Assembly: GCF_003344865.1 (NCBI RefSeq)
Contig: NZ_CP031165.1
Location: 2,671,910 to 2,735,909 of the forward strand
Reading direction: 5' to 3'
Length of the DNA stretch: 64,000 bases
Source: Euzebya pacifica
Lineage (GTDB): Bacteria > Actinomycetota > Nitriliruptoria > Euzebyales > Euzebyaceae
Below, in pieces: positions 1 to 7,808 of the stretch. A model generated the notes under the pieces. It made no database searches. It saw only the letters and a program-made list of their open reading frames with translations, and was not told the DNA's origin. Both the position numbers and the translations under genes were made by a program. The stretch's first letter is position 1. Every line of letters begins with the position of its first letter.

Positions 1-639
1 AGCGTCCGGCGGGGCCGCAAGCTGGTCTACACCCAGGAGTACTTGGCGTTCCGAGGCACGTTGGGGATGGGCTCGATCGTGCTGGCCAAGGGCCACCCGG
101 AGCGCAAGGGGGTGGTGGAGCGGGCCAACGGCTACCTGGAAACGAGCTTCATGCCCGGACGCAGCTTCGGCTCGATCGACGACTTCAACACCCAGCTGGG
201 CCTGTGGCTTGAGGACCGGGCCAACGTCAGGGTCCACGCCGGGCTGCGCCAGCGGCCCTCCGAACGCATCGACGCCGACCTGGCCGCGATGCTGCCGCTG
301 CCGCCGGTGCCGCCCGATGTCGATTGGACCCACACCGTCCGGTTGGGCGCCGACCACTGGGTGCGGGTGGACACCAACGACTACTCCGTCCACCCGGGCG
401 CGATCGGCCGCAAGGTCACCATCCGCCGCACCGCCGATCAGGTCGTGGTGACCTGTGGCCGCGACGAGGTCGCCCGCCACGACCGGGTCCTCGCCAAGCA
501 TCAGACCATCACCGACCCGGCCCACGACGCCGCCCGCAAGGCCCGCGCCCAGCTGCTCGAGCTGCCCGTCGCCGGCCCCGACACCGGTGTGGAGCAGCGG
601 GACCTCGCCGACTACGACCGGCTGCTCGGGGTGGCCTGA
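1..639 (+). CDS. istA: IS21-family transposase IstA, 3' part
   Basis: The reading frame is open from the first base, so the 5' part is outside the window; 212 codons remain. It holds the end of the DDE integrase core, with the likely catalytic Glu in a KGVVERANGYLE segment, followed by the basic C-terminal Mu-transposase-like region. IstA cuts and joins the element ends, and in this family IstB acts as its AAA+ helper. The TGA at 637-639 shares its A with the ATG of istB, the usual translational coupling of this pair. No frameshift is visible in the part present, so the element may still be active. Confidence 0.93.
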   Translation, partial: SVRRGRKLVYTQEYLAFRGTLGMGSIVLAKGHPERKGVVERANGYLETSFMPGRSFGSIDDFNTQLGLWLEDRANVRVHAGLRQRPSERIDADLAAMLPLPPVPPDVDWTHTVRLGADHWVRVDTNDYSVHPGAIGRKVTIRRTADQVVVTCGRDEVARHDRVLAKHQTITDPAHDAARKARAQLLELPVAGPDTGVEQRDLADYDRLLGVA

Positions 640-1424
640 TGGCAACCACGCCGGCGTCGGCCACCGACAGCCACCTGGCCTACCTGTGCCGGGCCATGAA
701 GGCCCCGTCCCTCGCGGCGGCCGCCCCGCGGCTGGCCGACCGGGCCCGCGAGGAGGGCTGGACCCACGAGGCGTTCCTCGCCGCGTGCCTTGAGAAAGAA
801 GTCGACGCCCGCGCCGCCCACGGCGGCCAGGCCCGCATCAAAGCCGCGAAGTTCCCGGCCCGCAAGACCCTGGAGGACTTCGACTTCGACCACCAGACCT
901 CCGTCAAGCGCGAATTGATCGGCCATCTCGGCCAGCTCGACTTCGTCGACGCCCGCGCCAACGTGGTGTTCCTCGGCCCGCCCGGCACCGGCAAGACCCA
1001 CCTCTCCATCGCGCTGGGCATCCGCGCCTGCCTGGCCGGTCACCGCGTCGCCTTCGCCACCGCCGCCCAATGGGTCGACCGGCTCGGCGCCGCCCACGCC
1101 GCCGGCCGGCTCCAGGACGAACTCCGCGCCCTCGGCCGCGTCCCCGTCGTGGTCATCGACGAGGTCGGCTACATCCCGTTTGAGGCCGAGGCCGCCAACC
1201 TGTTCTTCCAACTCATCGCCGCCAGATACGAACGCGCCAGCGTGATCATGAGCTCCAACAAGCCATTCAGCCGGTGGGGCGAGGTCTTCGGCGACCCCGT
1301 CGTGGCCGCAGCCATGATCGACCGGCTCGTCCACCACGCCGACGTCGTCCCGCTCAAGGGCGACAGCTACCGCCTCAAGGACCGCGACCTCGGCCGCGTC
1401 CCCGCCGCCGACCCAGCACCATGA
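639..1424 (+). CDS. istB: IS21-family helper ATPase IstB
   Basis: A 261-residue AAA+ ATPase of normal IstB length. The Walker A motif GPPGTGKT is at residues 113-120 and the Walker B motif VVVIDEVGY is about 60 residues later; an SSNKPF sensor-like segment follows. The ATG overlaps the istA stop by one base, which decides the start; the frame is open further upstream only because the DNA is GC-rich. IstB forms an ATP-dependent assembly on DNA that supports target choice and transposition by IstA. The gene is intact. Confidence 0.95.
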   Translation: MATTPASATDSHLAYLCRAMKAPSLAAAAPRLADRAREEGWTHEAFLAACLEKEVDARAAHGGQARIKAAKFPARKTLEDFDFDHQTSVKRELIGHLGQLDFVDARANVVFLGPPGTGKTHLSIALGIRACLAGHRVAFATAAQWVDRLGAAHAAGRLQDELRALGRVPVVVIDEVGYIPFEAEAANLFFQLIAARYERASVIMSSNKPFSRWGEVFGDPVVAAAMIDRLVHHADVVPLKGDSYRLKDRDLGRVPAADPAP

Positions 1425-1431
1425 ACTCCAG

Positions 1432-1485
1432 AGGGGGTCAAGATTCAACCGCTGCAAGGGGGTCAGATTTCGCCCGCTGTTGACA
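1432..1485 (+). repeat. IS21 right terminus with repeated transposase-binding motif
   Basis: Two 23-bp copies starting AGGGGGTCA and ending CCGCTG lie at 1432-1454 and 1457-1479, period 25 bp. They are followed by TGTTGACA ending at 1485. IS21-family ends are known to carry repeated internal copies of the terminal sequence that bind transposase. The left end is not available for comparison. Confidence 0.75.
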
Positions 1486-2001
1486 CTCACCGACTATGCC
1501 CGTGATGCGTCCGATCGAGGGGTGGCCTTCGCCATCAGCTCGGCACTCGGGCTTCGGCTGACGACGCTCGAGGAGATTGCAGCCATCGTGGACGGCCGCG
1601 GTCAGTTTCCGGGCTCGGCACGGATGAGGAGGGTGCTCGCCGATTTCGGTGACGCCGAGTCCCACTCTCGTCGTGAGCGCTCCTTGCGACGAGAGCTGTT
1701 GCGTCTGGGTGTCCCGATCGTCGACGGCAGCCATGACATCCTGGACGAGCGGGGGAGGACCGTCGCGCAGGCTGACGTGGCTGTCCCCGCGGTGCGTCTC
1801 AACGCCGAGGTCGACGGACCGCACCACTTCGCTCCCGCGCAACAGGCCTCCGACAGACGGCGGGACCGCAACCTCAAGGCCATCGACTGGGACGTCGTCC
1901 GCTACCTCTACTACGAGATCGATGAGGACGTGGAGAGGGTCGCCCGGGAGATCGCTGACCTGTATCACCGGCGGCTGCGCGCCCTCCAGCAGGCCGCCTG
2001 A
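1486..2001 (+). pseudogene. DUF559-type endonuclease-like protein, 5' part removed by the IS
   Basis: The frame reads about 170 residues of a typical actinobacterial AbiEi/DUF559-type protein. It starts mid-protein at LTDYARDASDRG, the linker after the winged-helix region, and continues into the restriction-endonuclease-like fold (AQADVAVPAVRLNAEVDGPHH, then RDRNLKAIDWDVVRYLY). Full-length relatives are near 280-300 residues, so the N-terminal 40% is missing. Sequence before 1486 is IS DNA. A TTG at 1480 inside the IS end could start translation of the remnant. Most likely a dead gene, unless the remainder lies in frame on the far side of the IS. Confidence 0.75.
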
Positions 2002-2023
2002 CGACACCTTCAGGGCGGCCCTC

Positions 2024-2287
2024 GGATCGCGCTGGTCATCGCGTATGGGCGACGCAGCCCCCGATCGCGCCAGCTGACGGACGCCACGGCTGAGCGGATC
2101 GTGCCGGTCATCGCGTATGGGCGACGCAGGCCCCGATCACGCCAGCTGACGGACACCGGGGCTGAGCGGATCGCGCTGGTCATCGCGTATGGGCGACGTA
2201 GGCCCCGATCGCGCCAGCTGACGGACAACGCGGCTGAGCGGATCGTGCCGGGCATCGCGTATGGGCGACGTGGGCCCCGATCGCGCC
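2024..2287. repeat. 72-bp tandem repeat of an extended palindrome, 3.7 copies
   Basis: Units start at 2024, 2096, 2168 and 2240 (the last partial), spaced exactly 72 bp. Each has a left arm like GGATCGTGCCGG, a central self-complementary part CATCGC / GCGACG around TATGG, and a right arm GGCCCCGATCGCGCC. The two outer arms are complementary (GATCG-GCC against GGCCCCGATC), so each unit can form one long hairpin. Related copies lie at 29581-29709. Several frames are open only because 72 is a multiple of three; I do not call a gene here. This stretch fills most of the gap between 2001 and 2370. Confidence 0.9.
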
Positions 2288-2369
2288 GATGGCCGCCCGG
2301 TCCCGCCGCCAGCCACCCGGTCGGGCCGCCCGGTCATGCCGGACGACCACCCCACCCCCGACGAGGGGG

Positions 2370-2663
2370 CTAGAGGCCTTCGGCGTCCTCGAAGCCGATG
2401 CCCCAGAGGCGGTCGAGGTCTTCGGAGGCGTAGGCGCGGAAGGCGATCATCGTGTGGGTGGCGGTGACGCCCTCGACCTTGGCGATCTCGCCGGTCACGA
2501 CGTCGGCGATCTCCTCGTGGGAGCGCACGCGGACCATCACGACCAGCTCCCAGTCACCGGTGACGGAGTAGACCTCGCTCACCCGCTCGATGTTGGCGAG
2601 GGCGGTCGCCGTCTCGGGGATCAGGTGGACGTCGACATGAAGCAACACGATGGCGGTGATCAC
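2370..2663 (-). CDS. Stand-alone Lrp/AsnC ligand-binding (RAM) domain protein
   Basis: A 97-residue protein that corresponds to the effector-binding RAM domain of Lrp/AsnC regulators without the DNA-binding helix-turn-helix. It opens MITAIVLLHVD, continues with a VSEVYSVTGDWELVVMVRV core typical of the alpha-beta sandwich, and ends in a THTMIAFRAY strand. Such stand-alone domains bind amino acids and may form oligomers or modulate full Lrp proteins; which applies here cannot be seen. The start is GTG 2663, supported by a TATCGT promoter element seven bases upstream. It lies divergent to the peptide importer. Confidence 0.85.
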   Translation of the reverse strand: MITAIVLLHVDVHLIPETATALANIERVSEVYSVTGDWELVVMVRVRSHEEIADVVTGEIAKVEGVTATHTMIAFRAYASEDLDRLWGIGFEDAEGL

Positions 2664-2670
2664 GACCTGT

Positions 2671-2676
2671 ACGATA
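2671..2676 (-). promoter_or_regulatory. -10 element TATCGT, probable leaderless promoter of the RAM-domain gene
   Basis: TATCGT on the minus strand ends seven bases before GTG 2663, so transcription would start at or beside the start codon. No convincing -35 is seen. Confidence 0.45.
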
Positions 2677-2763
2677 CCGCCCCGTAGGTACCGCCCGCAG
2701 TCCGGCCCACGGTGAATCGCCTGCGCGCTTGACTCCTGGGGGTAGTCTGCCCTCTTGTGCTAC

Positions 2764-2794
2764 TACGGTCGTAGGACCGATCCTTCTGAAAGGA
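2764..2794 (+). promoter_or_regulatory. -10 element and ribosome binding site of the peptide importer operon
   Basis: TACGGT at 2764-2769 fits the TANNNT form used across this window. AAAGGA at 2789-2794, seven bases before ATG 2802, is a clear Shine-Dalgarno site. A TTGACT at 2729 is too far away to be its -35. Confidence 0.45.
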
Positions 2795-2801
2795 ATTCTA
2801 G

Positions 2802-4592
2802 ATGACCACGTCCAACCTGCGAAGGCTGCTTGCCGCCCTCGCCCTGAGCGCGCTGGTACTTGCCGGCTGCTCCAGCTCCGACGAGGGTGACACCGCCGAG
2901 GACACCACCGAGGACACGGGCGCCGAGGCCACCGACGAGGAGGCCACCGACGAGGAGGCCACCGACGAGGAGGCCACCGACGAGGAAGAGCCCGCCGACG
3001 AAGAGCCGACCGACGAGGGTGACGAGGCCGCTTCCGGCGACCGCGTGTCCACCTACATCGGCCAGCCCGAGAGCCTGACCCCCACCAACAACACCGAGTC
3101 CGAGGGCAACGCTGTCCTCTCGGCGCTGTTCACCACCCTGATCGAGTACGACTCGGAGAACAACTACGAGCCGGTCATGGCGAACGCCGCGTCGATCGAG
3201 ACCGAGGACAACCAGACCTACGTCGTCACCCTGAACGAGGGCTGGACCTTCCACGACGGCACGCCGGTCACCGCTGAGTCCTACGTCAACGCGTGGAACT
3301 ACGCTGCCTACGCCCCCAACGCGCAGTCGGTCGCTGGTTTCTTCCTGCCGATCGCTGGCTACGAGGACATGCAGTGCGGCACCACCACCGACGCCGATGG
3401 TGAAGAGGTCGCTGACTGTGACACCGCTCCGCCGGCTGCCGACACCCTCTCCGGCCTGACCGTGGACTCCGAGACGCAGTTCACCATCACGCTGACCGAG
3501 GCCGAGCCCTTCTTCATCACCCGTCTGGGCTACCCGGCCTACGCGCCGCTGCCCGAGTCGTTCTACGACGACCCCGCCGCCTTCGACCGCGCCCCCATCG
3601 GCAACGGTCCCTTCATGATGGCTGGTGAGTGGGAGGACGACGTCGTCATCAACACCGACGCCTACCCGGACTACCAGGGCACCCCTGCCCAGATCCCCGG
3701 CATCGAGTTCCGCATCTACGCCGACGTCAACACCGCCGTGACCGACCTGGTCGCCGGCAACCTCGACATCGTCGACGCCGTGCCGCCGGAGCAGTGGGAG
3801 AGCACCATCAGCCAGGTCCCGAACAGCGACCTGTCCCCCTCCTCCTCCATCAACTACATCGGCTTCCCGAACTACGCTCCGCCGTTCGACGACGCGACGC
3901 TCCGCGCCGCCCTGTCGATGGCCATCGACCGTGAGGCCATCACCGAGGGCATCTTCGGTGGCCTGCGTCAGCCGGCCAACAACATCCTTGCTCCGGTGAT
4001 CCCGGGCTACGAGGACGTTGTCTGCGACGAGTGGACCTTCAACCCCGAGCTCGCTGCCGAGCGCTTCGAGGAGTTCGGTGGCGTCGAGGCCCTGGGCGAC
4101 TCGATCGAGATCTGGTTCAACGAGGGCGGCGGCCACGACCTGTGGATGGACGCAGTCATCACCCAGTGGGAGCAGAACCTGGGCATCCCCGCGTCCAGCG
4201 TCACCTTCCAGCAGCTGCCGTTCGCGGAGTACCTGGAGCTCGCTGACACCCAGCAGCTGACCGGTCCGTTCCGCCTCGGCTGGGGCATGGACTACCCGCA
4301 CCCGCAGAACTACCTGCAGATCCTGCTGGAGCTCACCGCTCCCGAGGGCGGCAACAACGCCACCTTCTGGACCAACGACGAGTACTCCAGCCTGGTTGCC
4401 GAGGCGCTCGCCGTCCCGGACGTCGAGGAGTCCCTCCCGACCTGGCAGGAGGCCAACGCGGTCGCCTGTTCCGAGGCTCCTGTTGCCCCGATGTTCTACG
4501 GGCAGAACAGCTACGCCTGGAACGACACCGTGAGCAACGTGTCCGTCGACGCGTTCTCCAACCTGGACTACACGGCCCTGACCCTGGGCTAG
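2802..4592 (+). CDS. Oligopeptide ABC transporter, substrate-binding lipoprotein
   Basis: A 596-residue extracytoplasmic binding protein of the family-5 (peptide/nickel/dipeptide) type. It has a signal peptide with lipobox LAGC at residues 20-23, so Cys23 should be lipidated and anchor the protein outside the membrane. Residues about 25-78 form an extremely acidic Asp/Glu/Thr spacer with repeated TDEEA units. The family-5 core follows (for example GWTFHDGTPVTAESYVNAWN). It is the first gene of a five-gene importer with two permeases and two ATPases downstream, and is separated from them by a strong hairpin. The substrate is inferred to be short peptides; nickel or other ligands cannot be excluded. 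Confidence 0.95.
   Translation: MTTSNLRRLLAALALSALVLAGCSSSDEGDTAEDTTEDTGAEATDEEATDEEATDEEATDEEEPADEEPTDEGDEAASGDRVSTYIGQPESLTPTNNTESEGNAVLSALFTTLIEYDSENNYEPVMANAASIETEDNQTYVVTLNEGWTFHDGTPVTAESYVNAWNYAAYAPNAQSVAGFFLPIAGYEDMQCGTTTDADGEEVADCDTAPPAADTLSGLTVDSETQFTITLTEAEPFFITRLGYPAYAPLPESFYDDPAAFDRAPIGNGPFMMAGEWEDDVVINTDAYPDYQGTPAQIPGIEFRIYADVNTAVTDLVAGNLDIVDAVPPEQWESTISQVPNSDLSPSSSINYIGFPNYAPPFDDATLRAALSMAIDREAITEGIFGGLRQPANNILAPVIPGYEDVVCDEWTFNPELAAERFEEFGGVEALGDSIEIWFNEGGGHDLWMDAVITQWEQNLGIPASSVTFQQLPFAEYLELADTQQLTGPFRLGWGMDYPHPQNYLQILLELTAPEGGNNATFWTNDEYSSLVAEALAVPDVEESLPTWQEANAVACSEAPVAPMFYGQNSYAWNDTVSNVSVDAFSNLDYTALTLG
2925..2984 (+). repeat. 15-bp coding tandem repeat, four identical copies
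   Basis: GAGGCCACCGACGAG is repeated four times without change at 2925, 2940, 2955 and 2970. It encodes the EATDE part of the acidic spacer of the lipoprotein. Perfect copies of a codon-multiple unit suggest that the spacer length can change by slippage without breaking the frame. Confidence 0.9.
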
Positions 4593-4608
4593 TCCTGCAG
4601 TGATGAGC

Positions 4609-4648
4609 ACGGCCCCGGTGTGCGCGTTCGCGCGTGCACCGGGGCCGT
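4609..4648 (+). terminator. Strong hairpin between binding-protein and permease genes
   Basis: Arms ACGGCCCCGGTG (4609-4620) and CACCGGGGCCGT (4637-4648) are perfectly complementary, with a further CGCG/CGCG pairing inside. It starts 17 bases after the stop of the binding-protein gene and has no U-tract. In importers such a hairpin often limits read-through or protects the upstream mRNA, giving more binding protein than membrane parts. A TACGTT at 4695-4700 could be a secondary promoter behind it. Confidence 0.7.
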
Positions 4649-4734
4649 CTCTCGTAGGGTGGTGCGAATCACTGCCGTCGTACCTCGCCGTGGGTACGTT
4701 TTGTCGGTCCGAAATCAATGTGGAAGGTTGATAC

Positions 4735-5691
4735 GTGGGTCGTTACATGATCCGGCGGATCCTTCAGTTCATACCCGTGCTGCTCGGCGCGACGTTCCTG
4801 ATCTTCGCCTCCGTCTTCTCCCTCGCGGGTGACCCGATCCGCGCCCTCTCCGGTGACAGACCGGTGCCGCAGAGCGTCGTGGACCAGCTCCGCGACGAGT
4901 TCAACCTCAACGACCCGCTGCTGGTCCAGTACGGCAAGTACATGGGCGTCATCGCCCAGGACGACAGCGGCGAGCGCGAGGGCCTCCTGACCGGTGACTT
5001 CGGGACCACGTTCCGTGGCCGGCCCGTGTCGGAGATCATGAAGGACAAGCTCCCCGTCTCCATCAGGCTGGGTCTGAGCGCCTTCGTGATCGAGGCGATC
5101 ATCGGCGTGATCGCCGGTGTGCTCGCCGCGCTCCGCAAGGACGGCTTCATCGACACACTGGTGAAGGTGTCGACGGTGGCGGTGATCTCAATCCCCATCT
5201 TCGTCCTCGCGCTGTACGCCCAGTACGGCTTCGCCGTGAACCTCGGCCTGCTGCCCGTCGCCGGCATCCAGGCCGGCTGGCAGAGCTACGTCATGCCGGC
5301 GTTCGTCCTGGCCTCGGTGTCGCTGGCCTATGTCTCGCGCCTGACGCGGACGAGCGTGATCGAGAACCTCCGTGCCGACTACGTGCGGACCGCGAAGTCC
5401 AAGGGCATGAACAACCGTCGTGTGGTGGGCATCCACACCCTCCGCAACTCGATGATCCCGGTGCTGACCTACCTGGGCATCGACCTCGGTGCGCTGCTGA
5501 GCGGCGCGATCATCACCGAGACCGTCTTCAACCTGCCAGGTATCGGTCGTGAGGTGTTCAACGCGGTGAAGAGCCAGGACGGCGCCGTCGTGGTCGGGAT
5601 CGTCACGTTCCTGATCCTCGTCTACATGGCCGCCAACCTCTTCGTCGACTTCCTCTACGCCGTCCTCGACCCCCGGATCCGTTATGAGTAG
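4735..5691 (+). CDS. Peptide ABC transporter permease, DppB/OppB type
   Basis: A 318-residue inner-membrane permease of the binding-protein-dependent transport family. It begins MGRYMIRRILQFIPVLLGAT, a typical first membrane segment, and carries a large external loop (about residues 35-100). The EAA loop that contacts the ATPases is around RADYVRTAKSKGMNNRRVV. The GTG at 4735 is preceded by GGAAGG. The gene overlaps the next permease by eight bases. With that partner it forms the peptide channel. Confidence 0.95.
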   Translation: MGRYMIRRILQFIPVLLGATFLIFASVFSLAGDPIRALSGDRPVPQSVVDQLRDEFNLNDPLLVQYGKYMGVIAQDDSGEREGLLTGDFGTTFRGRPVSEIMKDKLPVSIRLGLSAFVIEAIIGVIAGVLAALRKDGFIDTLVKVSTVAVISIPIFVLALYAQYGFAVNLGLLPVAGIQAGWQSYVMPAFVLASVSLAYVSRLTRTSVIENLRADYVRTAKSKGMNNRRVVGIHTLRNSMIPVLTYLGIDLGALLSGAIITETVFNLPGIGREVFNAVKSQDGAVVVGIVTFLILVYMAANLFVDFLYAVLDPRIRYE

Positions 5692-6709
5692 CAGCGCCCC
5701 CTCCGAGACCTACGAGCGCGTCCCGCTGGAGATCGGCAAGTCCAAGGCCGGCATGGACACCGAGGGTGTCGGACGCGAAGCCTCCCTGTGGAAGGACGCC
5801 GGACGCCAGCTCGTCCGCAACCCCGCCTTCGTCATCGCGTCGATCCTGATCCTGATCTACGTCTTCATGGCGCTGTTCCCGCAGGTCATCGCCCCCAACG
5901 GCGTGACCCGTGAGCTGTGCAACACCCGCCTCGGTGCCCAGCCGCCGTCCTCGGAGTTCCTCTTCGGCCTCGACGACAAGGGCTGCCCGTACTTCGAGCG
6001 GGTCATCTACGGCGTGCGTCCCTCGATGCTCATCGGTCCCTCGGTGACCGTGTTCGCCTTCTCCATCGCCCTGATCTTCGGCACCCTCGCCGGCTACTAC
6101 GGCGGGATCATCGACACGCTCATCGCGCGTGTCACCGACATCATCCTGGCGCTGCCGCTGATCCTCGGCGCCCTGGTGCTGATCACGGCCTTCCGCAACG
6201 CCTCGCCCGACGACCCCGAGGTCTCGCCGATCATCAGGGTCCTCGCCGGCGTCTTCCAGACCGTCGACGGGTTCGTCAACGTCAACGGCATCGGCATCGT
6301 CGTGTTCGTGCTGGTGATCCTCGGCTGGCCATCGATGCTCCGCCTGGCTCGCTCCTCCGTCATCGCCAACAAGAACAGCGACTACGTCGAGGCAGCTCGT
6401 GCGCTCGGCGCGTCGGACCTGCGGATCATGACCCGCCACATCATCCCGAACTCCCTCGCCCCGATCCTGGTCTACGCCACGATCACCATCGGCGCGGTCA
6501 TCGTGGGTGAAGCGGCGCTGTCCTTCCTCGGCGTCGGCCTGCAGACCCCCGCCATCTCGTGGGGGCTCCAGCTGTCGACGGCGCAGAACCGGATCCAGCA
6601 GGACCCGCACCTCATGTTGTTCCCGGGCGCGTTCCTCGCCGTGCTGGTGTTCAGCTTCATCCTGCTCGGCGACGCCCTTCGCGACGCACTGGACCCGAAG
6701 CTGCGATGA
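5684..6709 (+). CDS. Peptide ABC transporter permease, DppC/OppC type
   Basis: A 341-residue second permease of the importer. An N-terminal cytoplasmic stretch of about 40 residues leads into the first membrane helix, as in DppC/OppC. The EAA loop is visible near SDYVEAARALGASDLRIMTRHIIPN. Its ATG lies eight bases inside the 3' end of the preceding permease gene, so translation is coupled. It should pair with the DppB-like subunit in the membrane and receive substrate from the lipoprotein. Family assignment is firm; peptide specificity is inferred. Confidence 0.95.
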   Translation: MSSSAPSETYERVPLEIGKSKAGMDTEGVGREASLWKDAGRQLVRNPAFVIASILILIYVFMALFPQVIAPNGVTRELCNTRLGAQPPSSEFLFGLDDKGCPYFERVIYGVRPSMLIGPSVTVFAFSIALIFGTLAGYYGGIIDTLIARVTDIILALPLILGALVLITAFRNASPDDPEVSPIIRVLAGVFQTVDGFVNVNGIGIVVFVLVILGWPSMLRLARSSVIANKNSDYVEAARALGASDLRIMTRHIIPNSLAPILVYATITIGAVIVGEAALSFLGVGLQTPAISWGLQLSTAQNRIQQDPHLMLFPGAFLAVLVFSFILLGDALRDALDPKLR

Positions 6710-6752
6710 CCCACCGGAACCACGCCCAGCACACCCCGATCGGAGTGGCCCG

Positions 6753-7808
6753 ATGACCGACTACACCAACGATGCAGCCGCCACGCGTGGCGCAACCGCC
6801 GTCGCCAACAACACCGACGTCCTGCTCGAGGTCAAGGACCTCAACGTGGAGTTCCGGACCGACCGGGGCGTCGTCAACGCCGTCAACGGAGTCAAGTACA
6901 AGGTCCGGGCCGGGGAGACCGTCGCCATCCTCGGGGAGTCCGGGTCGGGCAAGTCGGTCTCCGCCCAGGCCATCATGGGCATCATCGACAGCCCCCCCGG
7001 CTTCATCACCTCCGGAGAGATCCTGTACCGCGGCGAGGACCTCCTCACCATGGACGAGGAGAAGCGGCGGTCCATCCGCGGGGCCAAGATCTCGATGGTG
7101 TTCCAGGACGCGCTGAGCTCGCTCAACCCGGTGTTCACCATCGGATGGCAGCTCAGCGAGATGTTCCGGATCCACCAGGGGGCGAGCCGCGTCGAAGCCA
7201 AGGAGCGCAGCATCGACCTGCTCGAACGGGTCGGCATCCCGTCCCCGGAGAAGCGGGTCGACTCCTACCCCCACGAGTTCTCCGGTGGCATGCGCCAGCG
7301 GGCCATGATCGCCATGGCCATCGCGCTGGACCCCGAGGTGCTGATCGCCGACGAGCCGACCACCGCGCTGGACGTGACGGTCCAGGCCCAGATCATGGAG
7401 CTGCTCGCGGGGCTGCAGGAGCAGTACGGCATGTCGATGGTCCTGATCACCCACGACCTCGGCGTCGTTGCCGAGGTCGCCGACCGGGTCAACGTCATGT
7501 ACGCCGGACGCATCGTCGAGCACGGGTCGGGCCTGGAGGTCTTCACCAACCCGGCGCACCCCTACACGGTGGGCCTGATGGAGTCGATCCCCCGCGCCGA
7601 CCTGAAGGGCACCCAGCTGACGCCGATCGTTGGGTCACCGCCGGACCTCGCCCATCTGCCGAGCGGGTGCTCGTTCCACCCCCGCTGCCGGTTCCGCCGC
7701 ACCAACTGCTTCGACGTCGAACCGCCCGCCGTCGAGGTGCCCGGTGACGACCGCTACGCCGCTTGCCACTACACCGATGAGGTCCTCGAAGCCGATGTCC
7801 GTGTCTGA
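6753..7808 (+). CDS. Peptide ABC transporter ATP-binding protein, OppD/DppD type
   Basis: A 351-residue ATPase. The Walker A motif GESGSGKS is at residues 61-68, the signature is FSGGMRQR, and Walker B with switch is [18 protein letters not shown] and THDLG. The C-terminal oligopeptide-type extension has the cysteine pattern ([16 protein letters not shown]) seen in proteins that bind an iron-sulfur cluster. The ATG at 6753 follows a GGAG site and gives the usual N-terminus; the longer open frame upstream lies over the permease gene. It forms a heterodimer with the next gene product and powers import. Confidence 0.95.
   Translation: MTDYTNDAAATRGATAVANNTDVLLEVKDLNVEFRTDRGVVNAVNGVKYKVRAGETVAILGESGSGKSVSAQAIMGIIDSPPGFITSGEILYRGEDLLTMDEEKRRSIRGAKISMVFQDALSSLNPVFTIGWQLSEMFRIHQGASRVEAKERSIDLLERVGIPSPEKRVDSYPHEFSGGMRQRAMIAMAIALDPEVLIADEPTTALDVTVQAQIMELLAGLQEQYGMSMVLITHDLGVVAEVADRVNVMYAGRIVEHGSGLEVFTNPAHPYTVGLMESIPRADLKGTQLTPIVGSPPDLAHLPSGCSFHPRCRFRRTNCFDVEPPAVEVPGDDRYAACHYTDEVLEADVRV

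Larger units (their letters stand above)
1..1485 (+). mobile_element. IS21-family insertion sequence, right part
   Basis: The first 1.5 kb is the right part of an IS21-family element: the end of istA, the coupled istB, and a right terminus with two copies of a 23-bp motif ending in TGTTGACA. The left end lies before the window, so length, left inverted repeat and target duplication cannot be read. The right border is placed after the ACA at 1483-1485, because IS21-type ends finish in this way and a DUF559-like coding frame resumes directly after it. Border accuracy is a few bases. Confidence 0.85.

Noticed and set aside
2010-2255. Minus-strand frame of 81 codons with 24-residue repeats
   Set aside because: It only mirrors the 72-bp DNA repeat, whose length is a multiple of three; other frames are open too, and no start signal is present.
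2024-2287. CRISPR array
   Set aside because: The repeats are head-to-tail 72-bp units with no unique spacers, and no cas gene is near.
2763-4718. 651-codon minus-strand frame over the lipoprotein gene
   Set aside because: It is an antisense shadow of GC-rich coding DNA; the plus strand encodes a clear lipoprotein with lipobox.
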